A stretch of 64,000 nt of DNA from Streptomyces caatingaensis (lineage in GTDB: Bacteria; Actinomycetota; Actinomycetes; Streptomycetales; Streptomycetaceae). The position numbers and the translations under genes were made by a program. The notes beneath the pieces were generated by a model. That model had not been told where the DNA came from. It searched no databases and saw only the letters and a program-made list of their open reading frames with translations. Positions 7,389-14,522 of the stretch are shown piece after piece. The stretch's first letter is position 1, and each line of letters opens with the position of its first letter. Location of the stretch: the NCBI RefSeq assembly GCF_001187435.1, contig NZ_LFXA01000017.1, forward strand, positions 310,001 through 374,000, read 5' to 3'.

Positions 7389-7952
7389 TCAGTCCCCCGC
7401 TCCGCGCCGCCGCGCCCGGTACGCGGCCACGTGCAGCCGGTTGCCGCACGTGCGGCCGTCGCAGTAGCGCCGCGACCGGTTGCGCGACAGATCGACGAAC
7501 GCCCGCCCGCAGCCCGGCGCACCGCACCGCCGCAGCCGCTCCAGCTCACCGGCCACCAGCAGGAACGCCAGCGCCATCCCCCCGTCCGCCGCCAGGTGCT
7601 CGGCGAGCGAGGCCCCCGGCGCGAAGTAGTGCACATGCCAGTCGTAGCCGTCGTGGTCCGTCAGCCGCGGCGTCGTCCCCGCCTCCGCCACCAGCGCGTT
7701 CAGCAGCTCCGCCGCCTCCGAGGCGCCCCCCGTGTCGAAGATCCGGGCGAACCGTTCCCGCAGCGCCCGCACGGCCACCAGGTCGTCCTGCCCCAGCTCG
7801 CCGACCCCGCTGATGGCGTGCCGCTCGACGAAGGCACCCAGCGCCGCCACGTCCGCCAGGGCGTCCCCGGCCGGCTCCGCCCCGCCGGGCCCGGTGTTGA
7901 GCAGGTCGACGACGGCGTCGAGCGCACACCGGGTGTCGTGGTTGATCAGCAC
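7389..7952 (-). CDS. CGNR zinc-finger (ABATE-domain) protein, putative transcription regulator
   Basis: This 187-residue protein has an N-terminal ABATE-type stress-sensing region (HDTRCALDAVVDLLNT onward) and a C-terminal CGNR zinc finger. The finger ligands are visible in RCGAPGCGRAFVDL, followed by RRYCDGRTCGNR and a basic tail. Members of this family are thought to be DNA-binding regulators. The GTG start at 7952 has a GGGAG about nine bases upstream and matches where the conserved sequence begins. The open frame runs further upstream but into intergenic sequence. The target genes cannot be told from the sequence. Confidence 0.82.
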   Translation of the reverse strand: MLINHDTRCALDAVVDLLNTGPGGAEPAGDALADVAALGAFVERHAISGVGELGQDDLVAVRALRERFARIFDTGGASEAAELLNALVAEAGTTPRLTDHDGYDWHVHYFAPGASLAEHLAADGGMALAFLLVAGELERLRRCGAPGCGRAFVDLSRNRSRRYCDGRTCGNRLHVAAYRARRRGAGD

Positions 7953-8027
7953 GGTTGTTCGCTCCCTGGCCCGGCCGGTAGGGCGGCAATTGTTCGACTG
8001 CGGGCCCGACCTTACTGGCTCCACGGG

Positions 8028-8073
8028 CGGCAGCGCCGTCACCACGGACGAATCCGCGGTGACGGCGCTGCCG
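8028..8073 (-). terminator. Long bipartite hairpin downstream of ssgB
   Basis: A perfect 16-bp stem (8028-8043 with 8058-8073) encloses one mismatch and an inner 4-bp stem (8045-8048 with 8053-8056) capped by CGAA. It lies 112 bases after the ssgB stop and 76 bases before the CGNR start, so it would end ssgB transcription and insulate the next gene. Confidence 0.75.
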
Positions 8074-8184
8074 GAACGCTCGGTGCGAAGGGGTACGGAC
8101 GAGTGCGAGAACGACGGTGTCGGTGGAACGGGGTGCGCGCCGCCTCCCCGAGTGGGCGGCGCGCCGGGCCGGAACCTCGTGGCC

Positions 8185-8598
8185 TCAGCTCTCGGCCAGG
8201 ATGTGGGAGAGCTCGGTGTCCAGATCGAAGTGCCGGTGCTCGGTGCCGGGCGGAACGGCGGCGTCCGTCCGCTTGAGGAACGACTCCAGGGCTCGCGCCG
8301 GAGCCTCCAGGAGGGCCTCGCCCTCGGGAGAACTGAGCGCGATGCACACGACGCCCTGACCGTGGCTGCGGGACGGCCAGACGCGGACGTCGCCGGTGCC
8401 GGTGGGCCGGTGCAGCCCCTCGGCGAGCAGATCCCGGGCGAAGACCCACTCGACCGTCTCTTCGGCTCCGGTGTGGAAGGTGGCGTGTACGGCATACGGA
8501 TCGGAGGTGTCGTACCGCAGACCTGCGGGTACAGGCAGTGACGATTCGCTCGACACAACGAGGCGCAGGTGCAGCTCACAGCTGACCGTGGTGTTCAT
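8185..8598 (-). CDS. ssgB: SsgB, sporulation-specific cell division protein
   Basis: SsgB is the SALP-family protein that localises to future septum sites in aerial hyphae and recruits FtsZ to start sporulation division. The 137-residue translation begins MNTTVSCELHLRLVVSSESS and contains the SALP core with DPYAVHATFHTG, VEWVFARDLL and VCIALSSPEGEALLEAP. The length and sequence are essentially those of SsgB in other streptomycetes, from memory. It is transcribed alone, with a strong hairpin downstream and a candidate sigma-H-type promoter upstream. It is a very conserved morphological marker and confirms that the host is a sporulating streptomycete. Confidence 0.96.
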   Translation of the reverse strand: MNTTVSCELHLRLVVSSESSLPVPAGLRYDTSDPYAVHATFHTGAEETVEWVFARDLLAEGLHRPTGTGDVRVWPSRSHGQGVVCIALSSPEGEALLEAPARALESFLKRTDAAVPPGTEHRHFDLDTELSHILAES

Positions 8599-8659
8599 AA
8601 GCGCCAGGGCCTTTCGCTCAGTGTGCGCTCGGGGATTCGCACGTCGGCGAAATCGACAT

Positions 8660-8683
8660 GCCACCTACGGTGCCGTTGTAAAC
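8660..8683 (-). promoter_or_regulatory. Candidate stress-sigma (SigH-type) promoter of ssgB
   Basis: On the minus strand, GTTT (8683 to 8680) is followed after 14 bases by GGTGGC (8665 to 8660), about 62 bases before the ssgB start. The SigB/SigH consensus is GTTT and GGGTAT or GGGTAC with a 14-16 base spacer, so the -35 and spacing match and the -10 is only partial. ssgB of S. coelicolor is known to be SigH-dependent. Confidence 0.35.
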
Positions 8684-8718
8684 CCCTCTGACCGTTTTGG
8701 GGCCCTTCGGATACCTCG

Positions 8719-8808
8719 TACGGCCGAGTCGGTCCCGCACCGGTACGGCCGAACCGGTGAGTTCCGTCAACGCGGCCGCCCCGCGTCCGTCACCACGGAG
8801 AGTGACGG
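8719..8808. repeat. Direct and inverted repeats in the ssgB/tRNA-Val intergenic region
   Basis: TACGGCCGAGTCGGT (8719-8733) recurs 25 bases later as TACGGCCGAACCGGT (8744-8758). A perfect 7-bp inverted repeat, CCGTCAC (8787-8793) and GTGACGG (8802-8808), lies beside it. Both are in the 299-base gap between ssgB and tRNA-Val and could be protein-binding sites. No known operator consensus is matched exactly. Confidence 0.4.
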
Positions 8809-8854
8809 AGGGTCGCGGGGTGCCCGCCGGCGGCCGCGACGGCCGGAAACGTGG

Positions 8855-8884
8855 TTCGGCGCACCCTCTGACATGCGGTAATGT
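8855..8884 (+). promoter_or_regulatory. Promoter of the first tRNA-Val(CAC)
   Basis: TTCGGC (8855-8860) and TAATGT (8879-8884) are spaced by 18 bp, placing the start of transcription near 8891, a few bases before the tRNA. Confidence 0.5.
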
Positions 8885-8897
8885 TTGCGGTGCGCCC

Positions 8898-8972
8898 GGG
8901 CGATTAGCTCAGCGGGAGAGCGCTTCGTTCACACCGAAGAGGTCACTGGTTCGATCCCAGTATCGCCCACCA
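8898..8972 (+). tRNA. tRNA-Val(CAC), copy 1, with encoded CCA
   Basis: A complete cloverleaf has acceptor stem GGGCGAT/ATCGCCC, anticodon loop TTCACAC (anticodon CAC) and T-arm GGTTCGATCCC. The discriminator is A at 8969 and the next three bases are CCA. The 72-nt body is identical to the copy at 9560-9631. Confidence 0.95.
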
Positions 8973-8974
8973 CG

Positions 8975-9018
8975 GACCCGGGGTCCGCGAGGTACGCCTT
9001 GCGGACCCCGGGTCTTTT
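8975..9018 (+). terminator. Rho-independent terminator after tRNA-Val copy 1
   Basis: A perfect 14-bp stem (8975-8988 with 9001-9014) with a 12-base loop is followed by TTTT. It begins two bases after the tRNA. Confidence 0.85.
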
Positions 9019-9035
9019 CCTGTCCGCTGGTCCGT

Positions 9036-9497
9036 ATGGCCCCGCAGCGCCACCGCTACCGATTCCACGGCCACTGGGACCTCGACGCGGCACCCGACGC
9101 CGTCTACGCGACCCTCGAGGCCGTCGAGGACTACCCCGCCTGGTGGCCCCAGATCTCCTGCGCCCGCCTCGACCGGCACAGCGGCACCCTCGGCGTCCGC
9201 TCCTTCCTGCCGCACGAGCTCCGGCTGACCGCCCGCGAACGCCGCCGCGACCCCCGCGCCCGCGTCCTGGAGGCCGCCCTCGACGGCGACCTGACAGGCC
9301 GCGTCCGCTGGAGCGTCCTTCCGCACGGCACCGGCAGCCGCGCCCGCTTCGAACAGGACGTGGAGCTCCGCGACCCCGGCATGCGGCGCTGGGCGCCCCT
9401 CGCCCGTCCCGTCTTCCGTGCCGCCCACTCCTGGGTCATGCGCCGCGGCCGCCGCGGCCTGCGCCGCCGGCTGGAGCGCCCGGCGGCCGGAATTTGA
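9036..9497 (+). CDS. SRPBCC/polyketide-cyclase-like protein
   Basis: This 153-residue protein has the START/SRPBCC (Bet v1-like) layout. An opening strand, YRFHGHWDLDAAPDAVYATLEAVEDYPAWWPQ, contains the typical P-x-x-V-W-E-like and DYPxWWP features. Strands with RVRWSVLPHGTGSRARFEQDVEL follow, then a C-terminal basic helix RGRRGLRRRLER. Such proteins bind hydrophobic ligands or act as small aromatases or cyclases, but no ligand can be named. The gene lies between two identical tRNA-Val genes. Its TGA overlaps the -35 of the second tRNA promoter. The ATG has no obvious ribosome-binding site. Confidence 0.72.
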   Translation: MAPQRHRYRFHGHWDLDAAPDAVYATLEAVEDYPAWWPQISCARLDRHSGTLGVRSFLPHELRLTARERRRDPRARVLEAALDGDLTGRVRWSVLPHGTGSRARFEQDVELRDPGMRRWAPLARPVFRAAHSWVMRRGRRGLRRRLERPAAGI

Positions 9498-9523
9498 TGG
9501 CGGACCGCCGCGACCTGTATTGT
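9494..9523 (+). promoter_or_regulatory. Promoter of the second tRNA-Val(CAC)
   Basis: TTGATG (9494-9499) and TATTGT (9518-9523) are separated by 18 bp. The -35 box overlaps the stop codon of the SRPBCC gene. Start of transcription would be near 9530. Confidence 0.6.
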
Positions 9524-9559
9524 TCAGTGCGTCGCCGGGGGAAACCCCGGGGAAATCCC

Positions 9560-9631
9560 GGGCGATTAGCTCAGCGGGAGAGCGCTTCGTTCACACCGAA
9601 GAGGTCACTGGTTCGATCCCAGTATCGCCCA
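9560..9631 (+). tRNA. tRNA-Val(CAC), copy 2
   Basis: The 72-nt sequence is identical to copy 1, with anticodon CAC, but the bases after the discriminator are CGG, so CCA is not encoded here. The gene has its own promoter and terminator. Confidence 0.95.
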
Positions 9632-9639
9632 CGGCAACC

Positions 9640-9669
9640 GAGCCGGTCCGTCAACAGACGGACCGGCTC
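9640..9669. terminator. Hairpin terminator between tRNA-Val copy 2 and the exonuclease gene
   Basis: A perfect 13-bp stem (9640-9652 with 9657-9669) closes an AACA loop. It lies between convergent units and may serve both the tRNA and the exonuclease gene. Confidence 0.8.
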
Positions 9670-9686
9670 GCTGCGTTGGCCCCTCC

Positions 9687-10412
9687 TCACGCCGCCGACG
9701 GCAGCTCCGTGCGCAACGGCCACGCCGGGTCGCACTCCTCCTCCGACCCGTTGCGCGCGAACCACGCCTGCAGGCCACGCGCCTGCGCCGCGTGCCACAC
9801 CGCCTGCCGCGTGTGCAGCTCCGCCGCGCTCAGCCGCTCCAGCCGCACCGCGAAACGCTGGCCTATCGCCCGCACCACCGCCATCGCCGCCGTCGCGTCC
9901 GCCGCGGCGTCGTGCGCCCCCGCCAGCTCCACCCCGTAGTGCGCGCACAGGTCCGCCAGCGTCCGCCGGCCCTTGCGGTACCGGTCCAGGTGCTTGTCCA
10001 GCACCCAGGGATCCAGTACGCACAGCGGCGCCGCGCCCAGGTACGCCGCCAGCGACGACGCCCGGTGCCGGCGCAACTCCCGGTCCAGCAGCGTCAGGTC
10101 GAACGGCGCGTTCATCACCACCAGCGGGGTGCCCGCCGCCGACTGCTCCGCCAGCGCCCGTCCCACCTCCTCCATCACCGGCGCGGGCCACCGCCCGTAC
10201 CGCTGCAGATGGACGTCGGTCAGCCCGTGGATCGCCGTCGCGCCCTCCGGCACCGGCACCCCCGGGTTGACCAGCCAACGGGTGGTCACCGGCGAGGCCC
10301 CCGCCTGTGACTGCACCACGAGGGCCGCGGATACGATCCGGTCGCGCTCGACATCGACCCCGGTGGTCTCCGTGTCGAACGCCGCGAGCGGCCCCTCGAA
10401 CCAGCACGGCAT
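9687..10412 (-). CDS. DEDDh-type 3'-5' exonuclease (DNA polymerase III epsilon-like)
   Basis: This 241-residue protein matches the DnaQ-like exonuclease family. Exo I is DTETTG at residues 13-18, Exo II is the NAPFD segment near 100-104, and Exo III contains HDAAADA near 167-173, giving the D-E-D-D plus H set. It would remove nucleotides from 3' ends using two metal ions. It lacks polymerase-associated domains, so it is a stand-alone nuclease rather than the replicative proofreader. It is transcribed away from the DUF4365 pair, with 167 bases between the starts. The C-terminus holds a Trp-rich segment (WHAAQARGLQAWFARN) of unknown role. Confidence 0.88.
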   Translation of the reverse strand: MPCWFEGPLAAFDTETTGVDVERDRIVSAALVVQSQAGASPVTTRWLVNPGVPVPEGATAIHGLTDVHLQRYGRWPAPVMEEVGRALAEQSAAGTPLVVMNAPFDLTLLDRELRRHRASSLAAYLGAAPLCVLDPWVLDKHLDRYRKGRRTLADLCAHYGVELAGAHDAAADATAAMAVVRAIGQRFAVRLERLSAAELHTRQAVWHAAQARGLQAWFARNGSEEECDPAWPLRTELPSAA

Positions 10413-10579
10413 GTCACAACTCCTCGCGCTCGCGCGGAAAATGGCGTGATTCCCCTCCCTCCGTCGAGTGATACCCTCTCCCCTCGCGGCCCGAACCGCC
10501 CTTGTTTGCGAAGGAGTTCGGCGGGAGACAACACCCGTGTAGGGACCAACCGACGCGCTCCCCGGAAGGTGTTTCGGAC

Positions 10580-11158
10580 ATGCCGTCGCTCGCGCAGCCC
10601 GAACCGGCCGCCCCGGCCGGGGAGCTGCCCTCGGGGCCCCCGCCCCACCGCGGCGCCCTCGCCACCACCGCCTGCATGGAGACCCTCCAGATCGGCTACC
10701 TCCACGCCGTCGCCGCGGCCGCCGGCTGCACGCTCGCCCAGCCCTTCCCCGACCACGGCATCGACTGGCACGTCAGCCACAGCGCCCCCGGCCACACCAC
10801 CGACGACGAGGTCACCATCAAGGTCCAGCTCAAGTGCACCTACCAACTCGGCCCCCGGCAGGGCGGCTTGACCTTCCCCTTCACCCTCGACAACGACCAC
10901 CTCGCCAAACTCGCCCGCACCCCCGCCGCCGTCCACAAGATCCTCGTCGTCATGCTCGTCCCCCGGACCCCCGCCGACTGGCTGCGCGCCGGCCACGACC
11001 GCCTCGAAGTACGCCACTGCTGCTACTGGGCCAACCTCGCCGGACACCCCGTCACCGGCCGGCGCAGAACCACCGTCCGCATCCCCACCGCGCACGTCTT
11101 CGACGACCACGCCCTCTGCGAGATCATGACCCGCGTCGGGGCGGGAGGGAGACCCTGA
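10580..11158 (+). CDS. DUF4365-like protein, possible PD-(D/E)xK nuclease fold
   Basis: This 192-residue protein resembles DUF4365. A helix with TTACMETLQIGYLHAVAAAAG is followed by PDHGIDWHVSHS and then DDEVTIKVQLKCT. An Asp followed by a strand with Q-L-K is the pattern of PD-(D/E)xK nucleases (Asp, then E/Q-x-K), so a nuclease role is possible but inferred. The ATG at 10580 has GGAAGG upstream; an open frame extending to 10502 has no better start. The following gene begins one base inside its stop (TGATG), so they form a coupled pair. DNA or RNA target unknown. Confidence 0.6.
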   Translation: MPSLAQPEPAAPAGELPSGPPPHRGALATTACMETLQIGYLHAVAAAAGCTLAQPFPDHGIDWHVSHSAPGHTTDDEVTIKVQLKCTYQLGPRQGGLTFPFTLDNDHLAKLARTPAAVHKILVVMLVPRTPADWLRAGHDRLEVRHCCYWANLAGHPVTGRRRTTVRIPTAHVFDDHALCEIMTRVGAGGRP

Positions 11159-12312
11159 TGCGACCGCCGGCCGACACCCCCGACCCCGCGGTCCTCGGCG
11201 CGCTGCTCACCCGCCACGGCTGGCGGCGGCACGGCGGGGCGGGCGGCCGCTACGGCCGCTGGACACCCCCGGACGGCTCCGGCACCAGCCTCCTCGTCCC
11301 CGCGACCGCCGGCTTCCCCGACAGCGCCGATCTCCTCGCCGAGGCCCTCGCCGCCCTCGAACACAGCCCCGCCCCCTCCGCCCGCCTCATCCTCATCGCC
11401 CTCCGCACCCCCAGCGACGAGATCCACTGGCACCGGCACATCCCCGACCCCGGCCCGCCCGCCGCCGTCTGGGCCGCCCAGGAACGGCTGCGCTCCGGCG
11501 CCCGCGCCCTCCTGCTCGCCGGCCACCTCGCGACCCGGGAGACCGCCGGCTACCACGGCGCCCGCCACCGCCGCCCCGCCGAGGCCGCCCTCGCCCACCT
11601 CCTCGTCGGCCCCCAGCACGGCGCCCGCGACCTGACCGTCTTCGCCCCCGCCGGCCCCGACCAGCCGTACGGCAGGCCGGCCGTGGGAGCGCTGCTCAGG
11701 GCCCTGCACGCCACCCGGGACGCCACCGACTACGAACGCGCCACCGGCAGGCCCGAGGCGTTCGCCGCCGCCGTCGAGGCGGGGGTGTGCCGCGAGCTCA
11801 CCGAGGCCCTCGTCGCCCTCGTCGGCGGCTCGGAGGGGATCCGCGTCCACGTCGCATGGGCTCCGGCGGCCGGCCCGCCGCCCGGATTCGCCGCCCGGCC
11901 GGAACCCGTGGAGTTCACCCCCGGCGACCTCCCCGTCCTGCGCGCGGCCGGCGCCCGCTACCTGCGCGACGAGCCGCCCCTGCCCGTACGCCTCACCGGC
12001 ACCGTCGTCCACCTCCACCGCGACACCCCCGGCGGCCCCGGCGCCCTGCGGCTCAGGGTCCTCGACGGCGCCGACGTCGCCGAGGTGCGCGCCGAGGTCG
12101 GCGAGGACGACTACCGCGTCGCCGGCCACGCCCACCTCATGGGCCTGCCCGTGCGGATCGCCGGACGGCTGGAGAGCGGCGGAGGCTTCCGCAGGCTCAC
12201 CGCGGCCGGGGGCGTCCGGCCCGTACGGGTGGACGAGGCCGAACGGGAACAGCTGCTCAAGTCCCTCCACACCCAGCTCGACCTCTTCGAGGAGCGGGAG
12301 GGCCAGGGGTAA
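11158..12312 (+). CDS. Uncharacterised protein, partner of the DUF4365 protein
   Basis: This 384-residue protein has no family I recognise. Residues 1-130 look like a mixed fold (LGALLTRHGWRRHGG, then a long helix DLLAEALAALEH). The last 100 residues contain an alternating strand pattern with PVRLTGTVVHLHRD, GALRLRVLDG and LPVRIAGRLESGG that resembles an OB-fold. The C-terminus is a helix ending LHTQLDLFEEREG. The ATG overlaps the upstream stop by one base, arguing for joint expression with the DUF4365 protein. Nucleic-acid binding is an inference from the OB-like pattern only. No membrane segments or signal peptide are visible. Confidence 0.6.
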   Translation: MRPPADTPDPAVLGALLTRHGWRRHGGAGGRYGRWTPPDGSGTSLLVPATAGFPDSADLLAEALAALEHSPAPSARLILIALRTPSDEIHWHRHIPDPGPPAAVWAAQERLRSGARALLLAGHLATRETAGYHGARHRRPAEAALAHLLVGPQHGARDLTVFAPAGPDQPYGRPAVGALLRALHATRDATDYERATGRPEAFAAAVEAGVCRELTEALVALVGGSEGIRVHVAWAPAAGPPPGFAARPEPVEFTPGDLPVLRAAGARYLRDEPPLPVRLTGTVVHLHRDTPGGPGALRLRVLDGADVAEVRAEVGEDDYRVAGHAHLMGLPVRIAGRLESGGGFRRLTAAGGVRPVRVDEAEREQLLKSLHTQLDLFEEREGQG

Positions 12313-12341
12313 CTGTTTCGCGACCAGGGCACCCGGCTCGG

Positions 12342-12347
12342 TACGAT
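12342..12347 (+). promoter_or_regulatory. Possible -10 box of thrS
   Basis: TACGAT lies in the 84-base gap before thrS, 50 bases ahead of its GTG. The -35 region (TTTCGC/TCGCGA near 12316-12323) is weak. Confidence 0.35.
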
Positions 12348-12396
12348 TCACCACGCGCAGCGTCCGCTGCAGCGTCCTCTGAGTCAGGAGAGTCCG

Positions 12397-14376
12397 GTGT
12401 CAGACGTCCGTGTGATCATCCAACGCGATTCCGAGCGGGAAGAGCGCGTGGTGACGACGGGCACTACGGCGGCGGACCTCTTCGTCGGCGAGCGTTCCGT
12501 CGTCGCCGCGCGCGTCGCCGGCCGGCTCAAGGACCTCGCGTACGAGCTCGCCGAGGGCGACGAGGTCGAGCCCGTCGAGATCACCTCCAAGGACGGCCTC
12601 GACATCCTGCGCCACTCCACCGCGCACGTCATGGCCCAGGCCGTGCAGGAGCTCTTCCCCGAGGCCAAGCTGGGCATCGGCCCGCCCGTCAAGGACGGCT
12701 TCTACTACGACTTCGACGTCGAGAAGCCGTTCACCCCCGAGGATCTCAAGCTCATCGAGAAGCGGATGCAGGAGATCATCAAGCGGGGGCAGAAGTTCTC
12801 CCGCCGGGCGGTCACCGACGAGGCGGCCCGCGAGGAGCTCGCCGACGAGCCGTACAAGCTTGAGCTGATCGGCCTCAAGGGCTCGGCGGCCCAGGAGGAG
12901 GGCGCGAGCGTCGAGGTGGGCGCCGGCGAGCTCACCATCTACGACAACATCGACGCCAAGACCGGCGAGCTGTGCTGGCGCGATCTCTGCCGAGGTCCGC
13001 ACCTGCCGACGACCCGGGTGATCCCGGCGTTCAAGCTCATGCGCCCCGCCGGTGCGTACTGGCGCGGCAGTGAGCAGAACAAAATGCTCCAGCGCATCTA
13101 CGGCACCGCCTGGCCCACCAAGGACGAGCTCAAGGCGTACCTGGAGTTCCTGGCCGAGGCCGAGCGCCGCGACCACCGCAAGCTCGGCGCCGAGCTGGAC
13201 CTCTTCTCCTTCCCGGACGAGCTGGGCCCGGGCCTCGCGGTCTTCCACCCCAAGGGTGGCGTGATCCGCAAGGAGATGGAGGACTACTCGCGCCGCGTGC
13301 ACGAGAACTCCGGCTACGAGTTCGTCAACACCCCGCACATCACGAAGGAACACCTCTTCGAGACCTCGGGGCACCTGCCGCACTACGCGGAGGGCATGTT
13401 CCCGCCCATCGAGTTCGACGGGCAGAACTACCGCCTGAAGGCGATGAACTGCCCGATGCACAACTTGATCTTCAAGTCGCGCGGGCGCTCGTACCGTGAA
13501 CTGCCGCTGCGTTTGTTCGAGTTCGGCACGGTCTACCGCTACGAGAAGTCCGGCGTCGTCCACGGCCTGACCCGTTCCCGCGGCTTCACCCAGGACGACT
13601 CGCACATCTACTGCACCAAGGAGCAGATGCCGGAGGAGCTCGACACGCTCCTCACCTTCGTGCTGGACCTGCTGCGCGACTACGGCCTGACCGACTTCGA
13701 GCTGGAGCTCTCGACCCGCGACCCCGAGTCGGACAAGTTCATCGGCTCGGACGAGGCGTGGGAGGAGGCCACCGAGGCGCTCCGCCAGGCGGCCGAGAAG
13801 CAGGGCCTTCCGCTGGTCCCGGACCCGGGCGGCGCCGCGTTCTACGGCCCGAAGATCTCGGTGCAGGCGCGCGACGCGATCGGCCGGTCCTGGCAGATGT
13901 CGACCCTCCAGGTCGACTTCAACCAGCCCGCGCGCTTCGGTCTGGAGTACACGGCGGCGGACGGCTCGCGCCAGCAGCCCGTCATGATCCACCGGGCGCT
14001 CTTTGGGAGTATCGAAAGGTTTTTCGGCGTGCTGCTGGAGCACTACGCGGGTGCGTTCCCGGCGTGGCTGGCCCCGGTGCAGGCGGTCGGCATCCCGATC
14101 GGCGACGCGCACGTCGAGTACCTGGAGGAGTTCGCGGCGGAGGCCCGGAAGAAGGGCCTGCGGGTCGAGGTCGACTCGTCCTCCGACCGCATGCAGAAGA
14201 AGATCCGCACCGCGCAGAAGTCCAAGGTGCCGTTCATGGTGATCGTCGGCGACGATGACATGAACGCGGGCACGGTGTCGTTCCGCTACCGCGATGGTTC
14301 GCAGAAGAACGGGATTCCGCGCGACCAGGCCATCGCCGAGCTCGTCGATGTGGTGGAGCGCCGCGTTCAGGTGTGA
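12397..14376 (+). CDS. thrS: Threonyl-tRNA synthetase
   Basis: This enzyme charges tRNA-Thr with threonine. The 659-residue protein has a TGS domain at the N-terminus, an editing domain with HSTAHVMAQAVQELFP near residue 70, then the class II catalytic core. Motif 2 contains FEFGTVYRYEKSGVVHGLTR, and the zinc cysteine lies in MNCPMHN. Motif 3 contains MIHRALFGSIERFFGVLLEH. A C-terminal anticodon-binding domain ends in PRDQAIAELVDVVERR. The GTG start follows AGGAGA with normal spacing. The gene is transcribed alone. A strong hairpin follows at 14462-14489, preceded by the CRISPR-repeat-like sequence. Confidence 0.97.
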   Translation: MSDVRVIIQRDSEREERVVTTGTTAADLFVGERSVVAARVAGRLKDLAYELAEGDEVEPVEITSKDGLDILRHSTAHVMAQAVQELFPEAKLGIGPPVKDGFYYDFDVEKPFTPEDLKLIEKRMQEIIKRGQKFSRRAVTDEAAREELADEPYKLELIGLKGSAAQEEGASVEVGAGELTIYDNIDAKTGELCWRDLCRGPHLPTTRVIPAFKLMRPAGAYWRGSEQNKMLQRIYGTAWPTKDELKAYLEFLAEAERRDHRKLGAELDLFSFPDELGPGLAVFHPKGGVIRKEMEDYSRRVHENSGYEFVNTPHITKEHLFETSGHLPHYAEGMFPPIEFDGQNYRLKAMNCPMHNLIFKSRGRSYRELPLRLFEFGTVYRYEKSGVVHGLTRSRGFTQDDSHIYCTKEQMPEELDTLLTFVLDLLRDYGLTDFELELSTRDPESDKFIGSDEAWEEATEALRQAAEKQGLPLVPDPGGAAFYGPKISVQARDAIGRSWQMSTLQVDFNQPARFGLEYTAADGSRQQPVMIHRALFGSIERFFGVLLEHYAGAFPAWLAPVQAVGIPIGDAHVEYLEEFAAEARKKGLRVEVDSSSDRMQKKIRTAQKSKVPFMVIVGDDDMNAGTVSFRYRDGSQKNGIPRDQAIAELVDVVERRVQV

Positions 14377-14466
14377 CCTGTCCCCGCACGTGCGGGGGTG
14401 ATCCACGCTCGATGCAGCCGAGCAGGGCTCGGTGGATGTGGCCCCCGCGTCCGCGGGGTCGGAGGG
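14377..14466 (+). repeat. CRISPR-repeat-like sequence with degenerate second copy, 61 bp apart
   Basis: Immediately after the thrS stop, 14377-14405 reads like a type I-E repeat: TCCCCGC, four bases, then GCGGGGGTGATCC. A second palindromic core (CCCCGC 14443-14448 and GCGGGG 14453-14458) follows exactly 61 bases later, the usual I-E period of 29 plus 32, but its flanks have diverged. The 32 bases between them contain their own small hairpin (14418-14423 with 14427-14432). No cas genes are in the window, so this may be a relic or simply hairpins belonging to the thrS terminator region. Confidence 0.4.
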
Positions 14467-14489
14467 GCGGCCCGCAAGGGCCGCCCCTC
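14462..14489 (+). terminator. Terminator hairpin after thrS
   Basis: A perfect 12-bp stem (14462-14473 with 14478-14489) is capped by a GCAA tetraloop. It separates thrS from the HIT gene. Confidence 0.75.
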
Positions 14490-14509
14490 ACCGCGTCCCC
14501 GCCACGGAA

Positions 14510-14515
14510 TATGCT
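14510..14515 (+). promoter_or_regulatory. -10 box of a probable leaderless HIT-protein transcript
   Basis: TATGCT ends seven bases before the ATG at 14523, with no Shine-Dalgarno sequence. The spacing fits a leaderless mRNA and helps choose the 14523 start over the in-frame ATG at 14511, which overlaps this box. Confidence 0.5.
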
Positions 14516-14522
14516 GCTCACC

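Noticed and set aside
8898..9631. An integrative element between the two tRNA-Val(CAC) genes
   Set aside because: The gap holds only a SRPBCC gene. There is no integrase, excisionase or element gene, so a tandem duplication is simpler.
10502..10579. Earlier TTG start for the DUF4365-like gene
   Set aside because: No ribosome-binding site fits the TTG, and the extra residues do not look conserved; the ATG at 10580 has GGAAGG upstream.
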